A stretch of 64,000 nucleotides of DNA from Poecilobothrus nobilitatus (taxonomy: Eukaryota; Arthropoda; Insecta; Diptera; Dolichopodidae), in the NCBI GenBank assembly GCA_947095535.1, contig OX352772.1:163966615-164030614 (forward strand), read 5' to 3'. This document shows, piece by piece, positions 33,241-44,376 of this stretch (within the stretch, counting starts at the first letter, position 1; the number at the start of each line of letters is the position of its first letter). The notes under the pieces were generated by a model. The model searched no databases. It was not told where the DNA came from and was given only the letters and a program-made list of their open reading frames with translations. The translations under genes and the position numbers were made by a program.

Positions 33241-34547
33241 TTATAGATTTGCGAATATATTTCGATTTTTATCATTTTGTATGCTTGCATCAAATTCTCC
33301 ATAAACAATAGCAGTTAGTGTAGATGTAAGTGGTTTTGATAGCCTTGCCTCAATTCTAACTGTACTCTGTTTGGTAAACCTTAACATACTTAATTTCCAG
33401 ATGCATCTGGAGTTAAATCAAAAGCTAGCATAAAAATCCATTACTCAACATAGACTTTGTTATCTGATGACCTTTATCATTGTGGTAAATTCTAGTTCCT
33501 GAAAAAAGTGTACCGTATCCTCTTGTACAGCAATTATTTTCATCTGAAAAATTTATTTCAATTGCTGAATTAGGTATTTGAACACCATTTACGTTTAACA
33601 CAAATTGTGAAATATCAAAATGTTTGAAATTGTATGTGTTTTTTGATGTTTTTCCAGAGTAACCCAAATTTTCTGTCATACAAAAAATTAATGTGTTTGG
33701 CAACTGTCCAATAAAAACATTATCAAGTGATATTGATGAGCTGTTCATTGGAATTGTAAAACTTTTCTTTTAAAACTTCAACGCATTTATAATTATATTT
33801 AGCATTGGATTTCTCAAAAACAGCATTGTGTGCTAACATTATGCTTGAATTAACTGTAACATGCCTCATAAATAGCGTGGCTTCTATAATTTTTAATTGT
33901 GATTCATCAGAACCGTCTGTAAATAGATAAAAATCTGGTTTTTCAAGTGTTAAAATTATACGAATGTCAACATTATTTATAAGTACAGTAGGTTGATTAA
34001 ACATATCTACGTGTAGTTTATCCATAAGTTCCACTACACTGCTATTATGATACAATTTTTCGAGCTCTTTTGATCCATTATTATCAGATTTTGCTATATT
34101 CGCTTTATCTAAAATCCATCCTGCACATTCGAAATGAGTTGCAGCAGTATCTGTACCATAATTTAATAATGATTCAATATAAGCTCTATAGTGATAATTT
34201 TCATCAGATGGTGTTATATTTTTGCCATTTAATTGAATATTACATTCTTTTATTAAATAATGTAATATGTTATTAACTACACTTGGTTGTGTTATTATTT
34301 TTCCATCAGCAGTTTTATTATTATTCCAATGTGTTCCATCTTTCTGTGAGATCTGTACTTTTAATCTCAAATATGTAGAAGAAAAATCTCTATATGTATC
34401 GCTATGACCCAGTGAAACAAATTCAATAGTTGCAGGGTTGTCTAAAGAAGCAATAGGATTGTGGGAAACTTCTTCAGATCGTAAAATTCTAGACTGAATG
34501 GGATGGGTTTTAAAAATATTCAACTCAGATTTTATACACTCAATCAT
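33241..34547 (-). pseudogene. Polinton major capsid protein (double jelly-roll), nearly complete
   Basis: Related to the hexon-like capsid proteins of Polintons, widely annotated in animals as F54H12.2-like. A 274-aa frame (34547-33723) starts MIECIKSELNIFKTHPIQS and has DNPATIEFVSLGHSDTYRD and LMDKLHVDMFNQPTVLINNV. A shift near 33735 leads to a frame ending at 33425 (LDNVFIGQLPNTLIFCMTEN, FDISQFVLNVNGVQIP). A further shift leads to AFDLTPDASGN, a stop near 33393, and ARLSKPLTSTLTAIVYGEFD, ending at 33241. Total about 435 codons, somewhat short for the family. It sits between the protease and the pVI-like gene. Two shifts and one stop. Confidence 0.88.
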
Positions 34548-34574
34548 AATTAATTAAAAATATCTTTTTGTTTC

Positions 34575-35421
34575 TTTTTAGCACATTTCCAAAAAAATTA
34601 GTTTCACTCTGTCCGTTTGTCCGTCTGTTTGTCCGTCCGTTTGTCCGTCTGTTTACAAAACTTCTACACCGTTAAAGATAGAGAAAAGAAATTTTAACCA
34701 TGGGTAGGTCCCATAAAAAAATAATTTTGTGGAACAACTTTTTCATGTAGCCCCATCCGTTACAGAGGTACAGACCCTCAAACTTTGAAAAGCCCTATTT
34801 TTAAATGCATATACCTTATGCTTCGCTTAAAATTTTTTCAATCTGAAAATGTCATACGACAGGTATTTCTTTTATCTTTGTAAATTAATATCAAAAATAT
34901 ACAATCTTTTTAAATTTAGTATTTACATTTACCGTTATGTGAAAACCACATTTTGCATGAAATTTCATTTTTCATAACTCCGGCACGCCTTTAGATAGGA
35001 ACCTGAAATTTTGAGAGCAGAAAGAACTTAGAATTAGTATAAGTTTACATAGAAAATTTTTTTGCGCCACCCCCTGTTTAAGAGGTATTAGGGCTGAAAA
35101 ATTTAAAATTTGCTATTTTTAAGCACCTGCAGCTTAAGCACCTCTACAAATTTTGCTTCGGCAAGACATGAAAATTAAAGCTCAAGTAATATATTTTTAC
35201 GTATGTTAACGGCTTTTCTTAGTTATAAAGGATTCCGGACTTACAGCTCTCAAAATTCCAGAAAAATCCTATTTTCACATATTTTCTTATTACAAAAAAT
35301 TTCTTAAATTTTTTTTTTAAATTTTCAAATTTTTATGCAAGTCACAATTCTAAACCGTTTGTATTGTATTTTGGAAATGTGCGCTTTTAAAAACCGTTGG
35401 TTTACATTCTACCTTGTTGTT
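34575..35421 (+). mobile_element. MITE-like element, copy 1
   Basis: Starts near TTTTAGCACATTTCCAAAA and ends past TTTTGGAAATGTGCGC (35371) with CCGTTGGTTTACATTCTACC and a CTTGTTGTT end. The inner GCACATTTCCAAAA is an inverted pair. A GTCCGTYTGT tract follows the left end. One internal unit has CATAACTCCGGCACGCC. A longer copy in the same orientation lies at 41823-43119, and a fragment in the opposite orientation at 57300-57437. No coding capacity. It sits exactly between the capsid and pVI-like genes. Confidence 0.8.
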
Positions 35422-35422
35422 A

Positions 35423-35815
35423 TTATCTTTGCGTCGTTTTGACGTAAAATAAATTAAATTTTTTATGAATGGAACCATACATTTCATTCAGTTTTCGTAC
35501 GGCACCACGTCGTACATTTTTAATAATCTCTTTTCTACGATCTTGCATTACTTCTTTTACATTTGCACCAGATGCAATATTAGATAAAGCATTGATACCA
35601 GAGTTAATAACCTCCATTTTCAATATATCAGCGCCTGAAGTAAATAATGGTTTCACATATCTTAAAAGTCCCTCCAAAAAAGCTTCCCAATCCACGACCT
35701 CTTTGAAAAGATACGGTTGATTGTAATAAAGGACCGAAATCTTCAAGTCCTCTACCAGATTGAATTAAATAATACTTATAGTATAATCTCTCCATTATGA
35801 ATAAAAATAAAATAA
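35423..35815 (-). pseudogene. Polinton short basic virion protein (pVI/pX-like), frameshifted
   Basis: From ATG 35815 a minus-strand frame carries LIQSGRGLEDFGP and QRGRGLGSFFGG, then shifts one base near 35668. It continues as LLRYVKPLFTSGADILK and an amphipathic, basic region with QDRRKEIIKNVRRGAVRKLN, ending at 35423. A Gly-Arg-Gly repeat followed by an amphipathic helix is the pattern of a small Polinton/adintovirus virion protein often compared with adenovirus pVI or pX. The exact homology is uncertain. It lies between minor and major capsid genes on the same strand, about 130 codons long. Confidence 0.7.
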
Positions 35816-35862
35816 TATAGAGTTTTGTAAAATCGCTTTTATTTATATACTTTTTTAAAATG

Positions 35863-35916
35863 TTATATAATTTTTGTTGGACCTGAGCTATGGGAAAAGT
35901 TTATGTTGTATCCATA
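35863..35916 (-). pseudogene. minor capsid (penton-like) gene, C-terminal end beyond the LINE
   Basis: The last codons of the minor capsid gene (YGYNINFSHSSG region, stop at 35863) lie immediately beyond the poly-T end of the LINE at 35917. They follow in phase from the codons that precede the LINE at 40481. The stop is 47 bp upstream of the pVI-like start. Confidence 0.7.
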
Positions 35917-36315
35917 TTTTTTTTTACTTTATTAATTGTTTTTATAATTCAACATTTGTATAATTATTTATTAGAATTTAATAGATTTAATTTTGTATAA
36001 TACTATAACTAGAGCAAAAAAAGAAAAACTAATTAATACTTAATACTAAAAAAAAAACTAAAAAAATTCAAATAATATAACAAATTATAGAAATTTAATT
36101 CTTAAAAGCCTTAGCGGACGCTGTCTGGCTATATTAATTTTATTTTCATTGTTTATTATTGTTTTATAATTTTGTCTAATTATTTAATACAAGAGAAGAG
36201 AAAAAAAAAAAAAAATTAAATTATATAAAAAAGGACATATACGAATTTCAATACTTATAAAATAGTTTGAATACCTTTTCATCTTGTAATTAATCTAAAA
36301 TACACATTATACTAT

Positions 36316-38085
36316 TTAATTCGGTGCACTTGTAAATATTACATATTTTCTTATTTCGTTTTTAAAATTTCTTATATTTTCTAGATTTATGAGTTCCACC
36401 GGCAGTTCATTATATAGTTTGAGAGAATTATATAAACAATTATTCTTCTGACTATTTGTTTTAAAAAGACTTAGGTAAAAATTTGACTTATTTCTCGTGT
36501 TATGACTGTGGATGTCAATCACCCTATTTACGATAAAATTATGTTTTATGTAGTTATTAATTATTTTAAAGGCAGTCATATATAATTCGTATTTACAGAT
36601 TTCACGGACGGAAACTTATATATCTTCCATTGTATAATAGATCGGTTGGGTGCCTGATTGGCAAAAAGTGTATAATTTTGATGGCCTTTTTATGTAATGT
36701 GTCTATATTATTTAAACTACTTTGCGAGGCTCTACCACTTCATATAGGATTAAGATATACTCTGTTGGATAAAATAAAGGGTGAATAAAATATATATAGT
36801 GTGTTATTACTTAGATACTTTCTTAGTCTTTTCAAGATGGATACATAGGGTGCGGTTTTTTTTAATTATATAATCAATATGGTCACACCATCTCAGTTTG
36901 CTATCTAATAGGAGACCTAGATAGTTAAAATTTTGAACTGTTTTAATTTTTTCACCATAAAAATTTACGTTTGAGAAATCCTTATTTTCATAAAGTAAAA
37001 TTTTTGTTTTTTTTATGTTGAGTAAAAGTTTATGTTTGGTTAGCCATTCTTCAATAATTACGAAATCGTGATTTATATTATTTTTCATTTCATCTTCGTG
37101 CTTTGAAGCGTATTTCAAGACGGCATCATCAGCGGGGAGCGGGCATCATCAGCGTGGTATTTGTCCTTTCAGGTTCAAAAAGGATAAATCATTTATATAA
37201 ATTTTGAATAAGTCGGGACCGAGAATGGACCCGTGTGGCACACCTTTCTTACAAATTTTAGGTTCACTTATAGTATTGTTTATTCAAACTCTTTGTTGTT
37301 TTTTAGATAGATAAGAAGGGAAAACAGATAATTGATTTGGTCAAGATTCATTTTTCCTAACTTATAAAGAAGAATTTCGTGGTCAACACAATCAAACGCT
37401 TTTTGGAAATCGAGGAAAACACAGACTAAGTAGTTCCCCATCCATCTTGTGCGATACAAAATGGGTTCGATTTAGACAAGCTGCTGCGGTATTTGAATTT
37501 TTCTCAAAACCGTACTTATCTTTATGTAAAAATTCATTAGTTGCATTAAAATGGTTTAACCGATTTTTAAATACTGTTTTAAATACCTTTGAAAAAGCCT
37601 CAAGACAGATATTGGTCTGTAATTAGAAGCGTTTGTTGTATTTCGATTTTTTAAAATTGGAGTTACCACAGGTGTTTTGAGCAAATCTGGATAAATAAAT
37701 GTTTCGAAAGAAGAGTTTACGAAGTTGACTAATACTGGAGATAACTTATTCGAATATTTTTTTATAAATTTAGAAGATATATTGTCATATCCTGTTGCAG
37801 CCGCTGACTTTAAATTAGTAATGGCTAATTCGTCTTCTTCTATATTTGTAGGGGCAAGATCTAAATTAAAATTGAATGGGCGAGTGAATTTGTTAAGGTA
37901 CTGAAAATCAACTCGTCTGATACCCTAATAAAGAAGTTGTTGAAACACTCTGCAATATTTGCAGAGTGTATCAACTCATTAATATGTTCAATTAAATTGA
38001 TTCTAGATTTTTGAGTGGAATTGTTTTGATTATACATTATTTTTTTATACAGAACCCAGAGTTTTTGGCTACTACTATGATTTAA
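36316..38085 (-). pseudogene. LINE ORF2 reverse transcriptase, decayed
   Basis: RT motifs appear on the minus strand in several frames. The QKAFDCVDHEI-like region lies near 37400, and GPDLFKIYINDLSFLNLK with a preceding CGTPHGSILG-like part near 37170-37260. The catalytic ADD appears twice (37122-37133 and 37142-37153) because of a 20-bp duplication. A 103-aa frame (37118-36807) has KLLLNIKKTKILLYENK and NFNYLGLLLDSKLRWCDHID. The C-terminal frame (36579-36316) has HSHNTRNKSNF and LYNELPVELINLENIR. No endonuclease domain was found, so ORF2 is 5'-deleted or lost near the repeat insert. Inactive. Confidence 0.8.
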
Positions 38086-38087
38086 GG

Positions 38088-38550
38088 TTGTCTACACGCT
38101 AGTACCAAATTTGAAGTTTCTATCTTTATTAATTTCGCATATATATTTGTTCGGTTTTGAGAGTTGTGTGGGAGGTACCCGAACAACCGCTGCAATTTAT
38201 TTCAAATTTTAGGGATATCAGGGATTCACGAAAACACACCCTCGTACCAAATTTGAAGTTTCTACTTTTATTAATTTCGAAAATATGCGTATTCGGTTTT
38301 GGGAGTTGTATGGGAGGTACCCACCTTACTTTAGTCATTGATAACCTGCAGTATAAACTTCATTAAGATAGCATCATTATTCTTTGAGTTATCGTGCGTA
38401 TGGACGGACGAGCGGACATCGCTAAATCGACTCAGGAGGTGATCCTGATTCAGAATATATATACATGTCCATACCTAACTCTTTTCCTTTTGGTGGTTAC
38501 AAACACCATACCAAAGTTGGTACAAACTTTAAGTGTACGGTATAAAAATA
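38088..38550 (-). repeat. dispersed repeat, shorter inverted copy
   Basis: This is the family of 13730-14565 in the opposite orientation. Two tandem units (about 38100-38330) carry TCGGTTTTGRGAGTTGTRTG and TTTCAAATTTTAGGGATATC. Then follow CGCTAAATCGACTCAGGAGG, TGATCCTGATTCAGAATATA, GGTTACAAACACCATACCAA and the end TAAGTGTACGGTATA. Non-coding. Confidence 0.8.
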
Positions 38551-39791
38551 TAGGGAAGAGTAAATGCATATAAATATATGTTTCCACCATTAGTTTTGTT
38601 TTGAAGTTGATTTTCAACATATATAATATATAATATAATAGAATTAGAACTAAGTTTTTATTGTTTTTAAAACCTTGTTTAATTTTAGTGTTAATAATTT
38701 TATTTTTAATTGTTATTCAATTAAAATGTAATTTAAATTTTTATACTATTAAGAGTAAATTGTAATAGTGAGATTTTTATTTTTTAAATTTAAGTTTTGT
38801 AAGTTTTGCGTAGAATGTATGATAATTATGTATTGAGTTTTTTGAGGTTAAGTAGGGAAAAATAAAAAGAAATAATAAATTTAACAAATGTGTTTTTAAT
38901 TTTAATGAAAATAGTAATTTAGATATTATATAGTTAGTTGAAAACATAATTAAACATAAAAAAAATAAGAATGTGTAGGAATTTTACTAATGTTTTTAAG
39001 TTAATGCCTAAATGTTTATAGGTTAAGTGAAATAATCTATGAAAAACGTAAACAAATCTAAAAAATATTAATGTTAAAATAATTGTATAGAAAATAAAAT
39101 ATTTTGTGAATTTTATAAGCAAGAATTGTGTTTTCAAATTATATAATAAATTGTGTAAGCTATGTTTATTTAATTTGTTACATTTGGTTGTAAAATTTTG
39201 TTTTAATAAAAGTGATTAAATCAAAATAGTTTTAAGTATCTTGGAATTTTCAGACTTTGCAATAAATGTCTGATTTTTTTTGATCCATTGAAATTTGATT
39301 TGGTTGACTTAATCTACTTAGCTTCAAAGTATAATTTATCTGTGGGATTTTACGGAAAATTATGTATAGTGCAGTAACAAATTTTAATTACAAGATCAAA
39401 AGAAGTTAAAAATAATTTAATAATTACTATCAGAATCAAAATTTTATGAAAATTTAAAAGTAAAACAGTATTTTTTGTAAAAATAAAAATATAACTAACC
39501 AACTCATTGCACATTCTATTTAAAAATTTAAAAGAAGTTAAATAAAAGTTATTATAGTTAAAAAAATGCAAATAATTAAATAGCTAATCAGTTCCGTTAA
39601 AATAATTATTAACAAAGTTAATATCATTAAGATTATTAATTTTAAAAACCTTTGATTCCTTGTTTTGCCGCAAGAAGGTACTACCATCTTTAAACCATAA
39701 AAATTGAATTTTATGTGTTTTAATTTTTTTCGCTTCGTTGTACAGCTTGGTCTGTAAAGGAGACAGATGGTGGCGAAAAAAAATTTCTCGA
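38551..39791. other. AT-rich LINE interior or insertion, no gene
   Basis: Very A/T-rich with long T and A runs. No RT, endonuclease or other motif was seen on either strand. It lies between the repeat copy and the LINE ORF1, where the ORF2 start and endonuclease would be expected. Confidence 0.4.
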
Positions 39792-40319
39792 TTACTCTGC
39801 TGTGTTAGATTTGTCTAATAAAGACTCCAGATAGTTAACTTTTTTTTCTATTATTTTTACATTATTTTCTAGTAGATCCAACCTTTTTTTTAAAATTAAA
39901 TTTTCTTGATGAACAGTTTTAATGTGATTAATTACTTCATCAATTTGAGTACTTATGTATTTTTGAGAGTTGTGGATTTCCATGATCACAGTGCCAAGTG
40001 TTTTTAAGTATGACGTAATTCCTTCTAGTGCACAGTCATTCAGCGTTGATGAAATTAGTTTATCTATTAGGTCAGCCTCTTTATTGTTATTTATTGCACA
40101 TTCTTCGTCACTCACATCAGATATTATTATGGCTTTATTTATCTCTCGCAAGCATCTAGTGCACTTCCAAGTAACACTAATTGATTTACTAATTTCGAAC
40201 AAATTATTTGAAATGTTTCCACATCTTGTGTGGAAGAACATTTGACATGTACCACTACACTGAACGCCTTTGCTTTTGTTATCTATGCTTTTTTTGCACA
40301 TCGTACATTTCTTGGACAT
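39792..40319 (-). CDS. LINE ORF1 protein, PHD-like finger plus coiled coil
   Basis: An intact 175-aa frame starting MSKKCTMCKKSIDNKSKG. Residues 1-60 hold Cys/His pairs in PHD order: CTMCKK, VQCSGTCQMFFHTRCG, WKCTRC. After an acidic linker (VSDEECAINNNKEADL), residues about 105-175 form a predicted coiled coil (HQENLILKKRLDLLENNVKI, VNYLESLLDK), suitable for trimerisation or RNA binding. The ORF1 stop at 39792 is followed by 1.2 kb of AT-rich DNA. It is the best preserved PHD ORF1 of the three in the window. Confidence 0.75.
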   Translation of the reverse strand: MSKKCTMCKKSIDNKSKGVQCSGTCQMFFHTRCGNISNNLFEISKSISVTWKCTRCLREINKAIIISDVSDEECAINNNKEADLIDKLISSTLNDCALEGITSYLKTLGTVIMEIHNSQKYISTQIDEVINHIKTVHQENLILKKRLDLLENNVKIIEKKVNYLESLLDKSNTAE

Positions 40320-40480
40320 TTTGATTTATGTATTTTTTTTTTTGTATATGAGGAAGTTCAAATTATTTAAGAATTAGTATACTTATTCCTTTTTTTTTTA
40401 TATTGAAATTAATTTGCGCGCTTCAAGTTAAAATTTAGATATAGAACTTTTGGTTGAAGTTTTTTTTTTTTTCTTTTTTT

Positions 40481-41340
40481 TATTTGTCACATAAAAGTAA
40501 TGAAATGTAATTAAATGATTTCTCCACATTGCAATATTCAATATTACTGAATTCTTTTACAGGATCAGTGAAAGCATTTTGTATGTTAACAGATCTTAAA
40601 CACCTTACATCATTATCACCTATTTTTTGCCTATGTATATAAAAAACATATCTGGTTTAATAATTGGAATCAATTGTGCACTATCTATAAAAGTTTTGAA
40701 AGCTTCTATTACACGTGATTTATATTTTTTAAAATATGTTTAAAATATGTTTTAAAATATGTTTAACTTTCGAAGATACTTGATTGAAACATGTTGTCAA
40801 AAGTGCTTCCAGGGTATAAGCGAAATTTGTTCTTATTTTTATATCTATTTTAGGCCTAGTAACACATATAGTAGTGTAAGTTATATTTTTAGGCATCTCA
40901 TCAGCTTTTGCTGATTATATATAATTAATATCATTGTTTGTAAAATTAAAAATTTCCCAAATCAACTGTCGTTCAACTTCTTTTCTTGTAAATCTATTAA
41001 GTGGGCGTATATTTTGAGTTAGTGTAGGTAGTAGAAAAACTTTCCAGTCGCATATCATTTGTTTTTCTATGTATGGAATATATGATGTTTCAACTTCTAT
41101 CATATCTTTCTGGATACCTTTAATAAATATTTAAGTACTTTTTTCCCATTCTTCACCATACACATTTGGAACGAAATCATTAAAATACATTTCTGAAATA
41201 CCGATTTTCCACCTTGAATCATATATCTATTTATACATTTTATTTGTAAAAAACGATAATGAATCTTCTGGATAATAGTTCATAGATGAATCACTGAGTA
41301 AAGTGACACAAAGTTCATCATTTACTTGTATGTTTTCCAT
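40481..41340 (-). pseudogene. Polinton minor capsid (penton-like) protein, main part
   Basis: ATG 41340 opens MENIQVNDELCVTLLSDSSM followed by YYPEDSLSFFTNKM, then TAG near 41232, DSRWKIGISEMYFND and NVYGEEWEK. A frame at 41103-40915 (MIEVETSYIPYIEKQMICDW) is next. Later frames carry GDNDVRCLRSVN and KSFNYISLLLCDK. The opening matches a widespread Polinton capsid-associated protein taken to be the penton-like single jelly-roll. I infer that role from order and pattern. Three or more frame breaks, then the LINE insertion. The gene's end lies at 35863. Confidence 0.72.
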
Positions 41341-41359
41341 GAGCTTGCGGATTTATTCT

Positions 41360-43298
41360 TACGAATTGAAAAATTAAGTTCTGTTTGAGTATTACCTGCT
41401 ATAGCTAACCTTAAAACACGTCTTGATGAATAATTCAAGTCTTTGCTATTTATGGTTTTTTCTTTTTTCGTTGGTGGGCTTGGGCTATCTAAAGGAACAG
41501 TTATAATGTCTCCTGTCTCCTATCAGTTTCAAAAATTTTTACATTTTGATTTCTAATTGATTTTCTTTTTCTAAGACGTTCTCCAACTGAAGCAGTTGCC
41601 AATGCTTTTGTTAAAACATTTTGTTGAATTTCATCATCATATACTTCATCATCAGCTTCTTTTTCATATACTTCCTCTTCTTCAGGTACAACTTGTTTTT
41701 GTTTTTATATTCAGGAAAATGCGACTGAGATTCCGCATCTATATACATTGGTTTTGCACGAGTTTGAGTACCTTTTATTTCCGTAATTTTACTTTTTCCT
41801 TTTTATTTCTAGGAAGTTGTCGTTTTTTAGCACATTTCCAAAAAAAATTTGAAAAAATGTGCTTAGTAGTTTCACTCTGTCCGTCCGTCTGTTTACAAAA
41901 CTTCTACAACGTTAAAGATAGAGAAAAAAAATTTTAACCATGGGTAGGTCTCATAAAAAAAATAATTTTGTGGAACAACTTTTTCATGTAGACCCCTCCA
42001 TTACGGAGCTACAGCCCCTCAAACTTTGAAAAAGCTCTACTTTTAAATGCATATATCTTATGTTCTGCTTAAGATTTTTTCAATCTGAAAACGTCCTTCG
42101 ACAGGTATTTTTTTTAGCTTTGTAAATTAATATCAAAATTATACAATTTTTTTAAATTTAGTATTTAAATTTACCGTTATGTGAAAACCAAATTTTGCTT
42201 GATTTTTCTACTTTCATAACTCCGGCACGCTTTTAGATAGAGACTTGAAATTTTGAGGAAAGAAAGAACTTTTAGAATTAGTATAAGTTTGCTAAGAAAA
42301 TTTTTTTGGACCACCCCCTGTTTCTGAGCTATTAGGGCTTAAAAATTGAAAATTTGCTATTTTTAAACACCTGTAACTTAAGAACCTGTACACATTTCAC
42401 TTCTGCAAGATATAAAAATTAAAGCTACGGTAATATATTTTAACGTGTGTTAAAGGTTTATTTTAGTTGTAAAGGGTTCCAAAGTTGCAGCTCTTCAAAA
42501 TTGCGAAAAAGCTCAATTTTCAGATGTATATATCTCAGGCTCTGCGTAATAGTTTTGCAATCTAAAACCGCCAGAAGATCGAAAATTTTATTATCTATAT
42601 AAAACAATATCAAAACTATGTAATATTTTGTAATTTACTATTTAAATTTACCATTATGTGAAAACCACATTTTGCATGAAATTTCTTTTTTCATAACTCC
42701 GGCACGCCTTTAGATAGAAACCTGAAATTTTGAGACAAGAAAGAACTTTTAGAATTAGTATAAGTTTCCTCAAAATTTTTTGGTAACACCCCCTCTTTAA
42801 GAGTTATTACGCCTCAAATATTGAAAATTTGCTATTTTTACACACCTGTAACTTAGGCACCTGTAAAAATTTTTCTTCGACAAGACATGAAAATTAAAGG
42901 TTCAATAATATACTTTTATGTGTGTTAACGGCTTTTCTTAGTTATAGAGGATTCTGGACTTACGGCTCCTCAAAATTTCAAAAATGTCCTATTTTCACGT
43001 TTTTTCTTATTACATGAAATTTTCAAATTTTTGTGCAAGTCACACTTCTAAACAGTTTGTATTGAGTTTTGGAAATGTGCGCTCTTAAAAACCGTTGGTT
43101 TACATTCTACCTTGTTGTTTCTTATTTTAGATTTTGTCTGTATAAATACCATTTTTGAGTGTCCGTGAGATGTTTATTTATCAATATTTTTTTCATAATT
43201 TTATCCAACTCATTAAGTTCAACGTCTGCATTTTACTTCATTTTCACATAAATCTCGTGTTTTAGAATTATCATTTTGTTAAATGTTGTATTATTCAT
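41360..43298 (-). pseudogene. unassigned Polinton ORF split by a MITE
   Basis: ATG 43298 starts MNNTTFNKMIILKHEIYV, has TAA near 43233, and continues NELDKIMKKILINKHL and TQKWYLYRQNLK up to the MITE at 43119. Beyond the MITE (below 41823) further frames read QTRAKPMYIDAESQSHF, EEEEVYEKEADDEVYDDE, ASVGERLRKRKSIRNQ and LNYSSRRVLRLAIAG, ending close to the minor capsid ATG. The early part, with DK...LTDTQKWYLY, resembles a small conserved Polinton ORF of unknown role. Acidic and basic clusters suggest a virion or core protein, but that is a guess. Confidence 0.5.
41823..43119 (+). mobile_element. MITE-like element, copy 2, with internal duplication
   Basis: Same ends as the copy at 34575-35421 (TTTTAGCACATTTCCAAAA left, TTTTGGAAATGTGCGC at about 43067, CTTGTTGTT right). 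The left end has an extra hairpin GCACATTTCC/AAAAATGTGC. It holds two internal units of about 480 bp: CATAACTCCGGCACGC occurs near 42221 and 42698, each followed by TTTTAGAATTAGTATAAGTT. Copy 1 holds only one. Non-coding. Confidence 0.85.
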
Positions 43299-43503
43299 TT
43301 TATAAAATATGAATAATACAAATAAGATATCCCTGATAGTACTGGAAATGAGTGATCTTAATTCCTTTTGATACTTTCGTAATTGGGTTGTTGGTTTTTT
43401 ACTCAGATTACAATTACCTTTTAAAATATTTAAAGAGATATCGCAAAATGTTTTTATTACTTCGGGGTTACAGTGTTTTATAATTACTTTCTAGAATTTT
43501 GGT

Positions 43504-43690
43504 TTAGAGGTTTTTAATAGGTGCAATATATGTCGAATGGTCTTCAAACGTTTCATATTCCTCCCCAAATTGTTCTAATTGATCTCTCGTACAATAACAC
43601 AAACCTTTTCCAAATAGATCACTTCTTAATCGAAATATATCATTAACGTCTTGAGTAAGATCTATTAATATATAGCCATATGGGACTGAC
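43504..43690 (-). pseudogene. Polinton packaging ATPase, C-terminal end beyond the RTE-like LINE
   Basis: The minus-strand frame with VPYGYILIDLTQDVNDIFRL and CYCTRDQLEQFGEEYETFED, stop at 43504, is the ATPase C-terminus. It is separated from the rest by the LINE at 43691-46714. The 13-bp target duplication at 43678-43690 encodes the codons shared by both halves. Confidence 0.82.
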
Positions 43691-43839
43691 TGAATCTCAC
43701 GTCTTTCTACAAGGCATGAGATTATGGAAATCATGTGGATAGCTACAGCAGACCAGTCATCTTGCTTAGCGAACAAAATATGACTCAAGAAACTGAAACA
43801 GAGCCTCGGATATAACACAATGAAAATACGGTAACGACC

Positions 43840-44376
43840 ATTGGCACGAAAACAAGGACAAGAATTGGAAATTGGAATGTACGCACTCTGAAAGAAACAT
43901 TAAGGTTAGCCCAAGTAGAAAAAGTAAGACAGAAATACAAAGTTAAAATTCTGCGCTTGAGTGAGATAAGATGGCCTGTCACAGGAGAAATAACTACATC
44001 TGAAGAAAGTAAGATGATATACAGTGGAACGGGGAACGGAAGTGAAAGTGGTGTAGGAATAATAATAGATAAAACATTGAAAAATAGCCTAATAAGCCGG
44101 ACCCCGGCTTCCGACAGAATTATACAAGCAAGATTCCACTCTGCAATACGAAAAATATCTATAATTCAATGTTATGGTCTCACAGAAGCGGCATCCGAAG
44201 ACATGAAAGACGAGTTCTACTTCCAGCTCTCGGAAATCTTAGAAATAATTCCCAGAACCGACATCATACTAATAATGGGAGACTTCAATGCAAAAGCTGG
44301 TTCAAACCCGGATAGCTGTTACAAGAGAATCATGGGACATCATGGAATTGGTAGTATAAACAACAACGGTGAATGA
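43840..44376 (+). pseudogene. RTE-like LINE, apurinic-type endonuclease
   Basis: The frame leads with RIGNWNVRTLKETLRLAQVE (Asn of the first motif) and LSEIRWPVTGE (catalytic Glu). A 139-aa frame follows with GVGIIIDKTLKN, IIQARFHSAIRKISIIQCYG and IILIMGDFNAKAGSN (Asp-Asn), ending at a TGA at 44374. After the stop, homologous text continues in other frames to about 44580, including KNQIDHICISTKW and DVHSDHTLL with the catalytic SDH. So the domain is complete but interrupted by one stop and one shift. Confidence 0.85.

Larger units (their letters stand above)
35917..40480 (-). mobile_element. PHD-type jockey/CR1-like LINE inserted in the minor capsid gene
   Basis: Minus-strand LINE with ORF1 at 39792-40319 and ORF2 remains at 36316-38085. 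A poly-T run at 35916-35925 is its 3' tail. The minor capsid reading frame ends at its high-coordinate edge and resumes at its low-coordinate edge. The target duplication appears to be a short AAATA, blurred by the A tract. A repeat insert (38088-38550) sits between ORF1 and ORF2, as in the LINE at 9958-16340. Confidence 0.82.
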
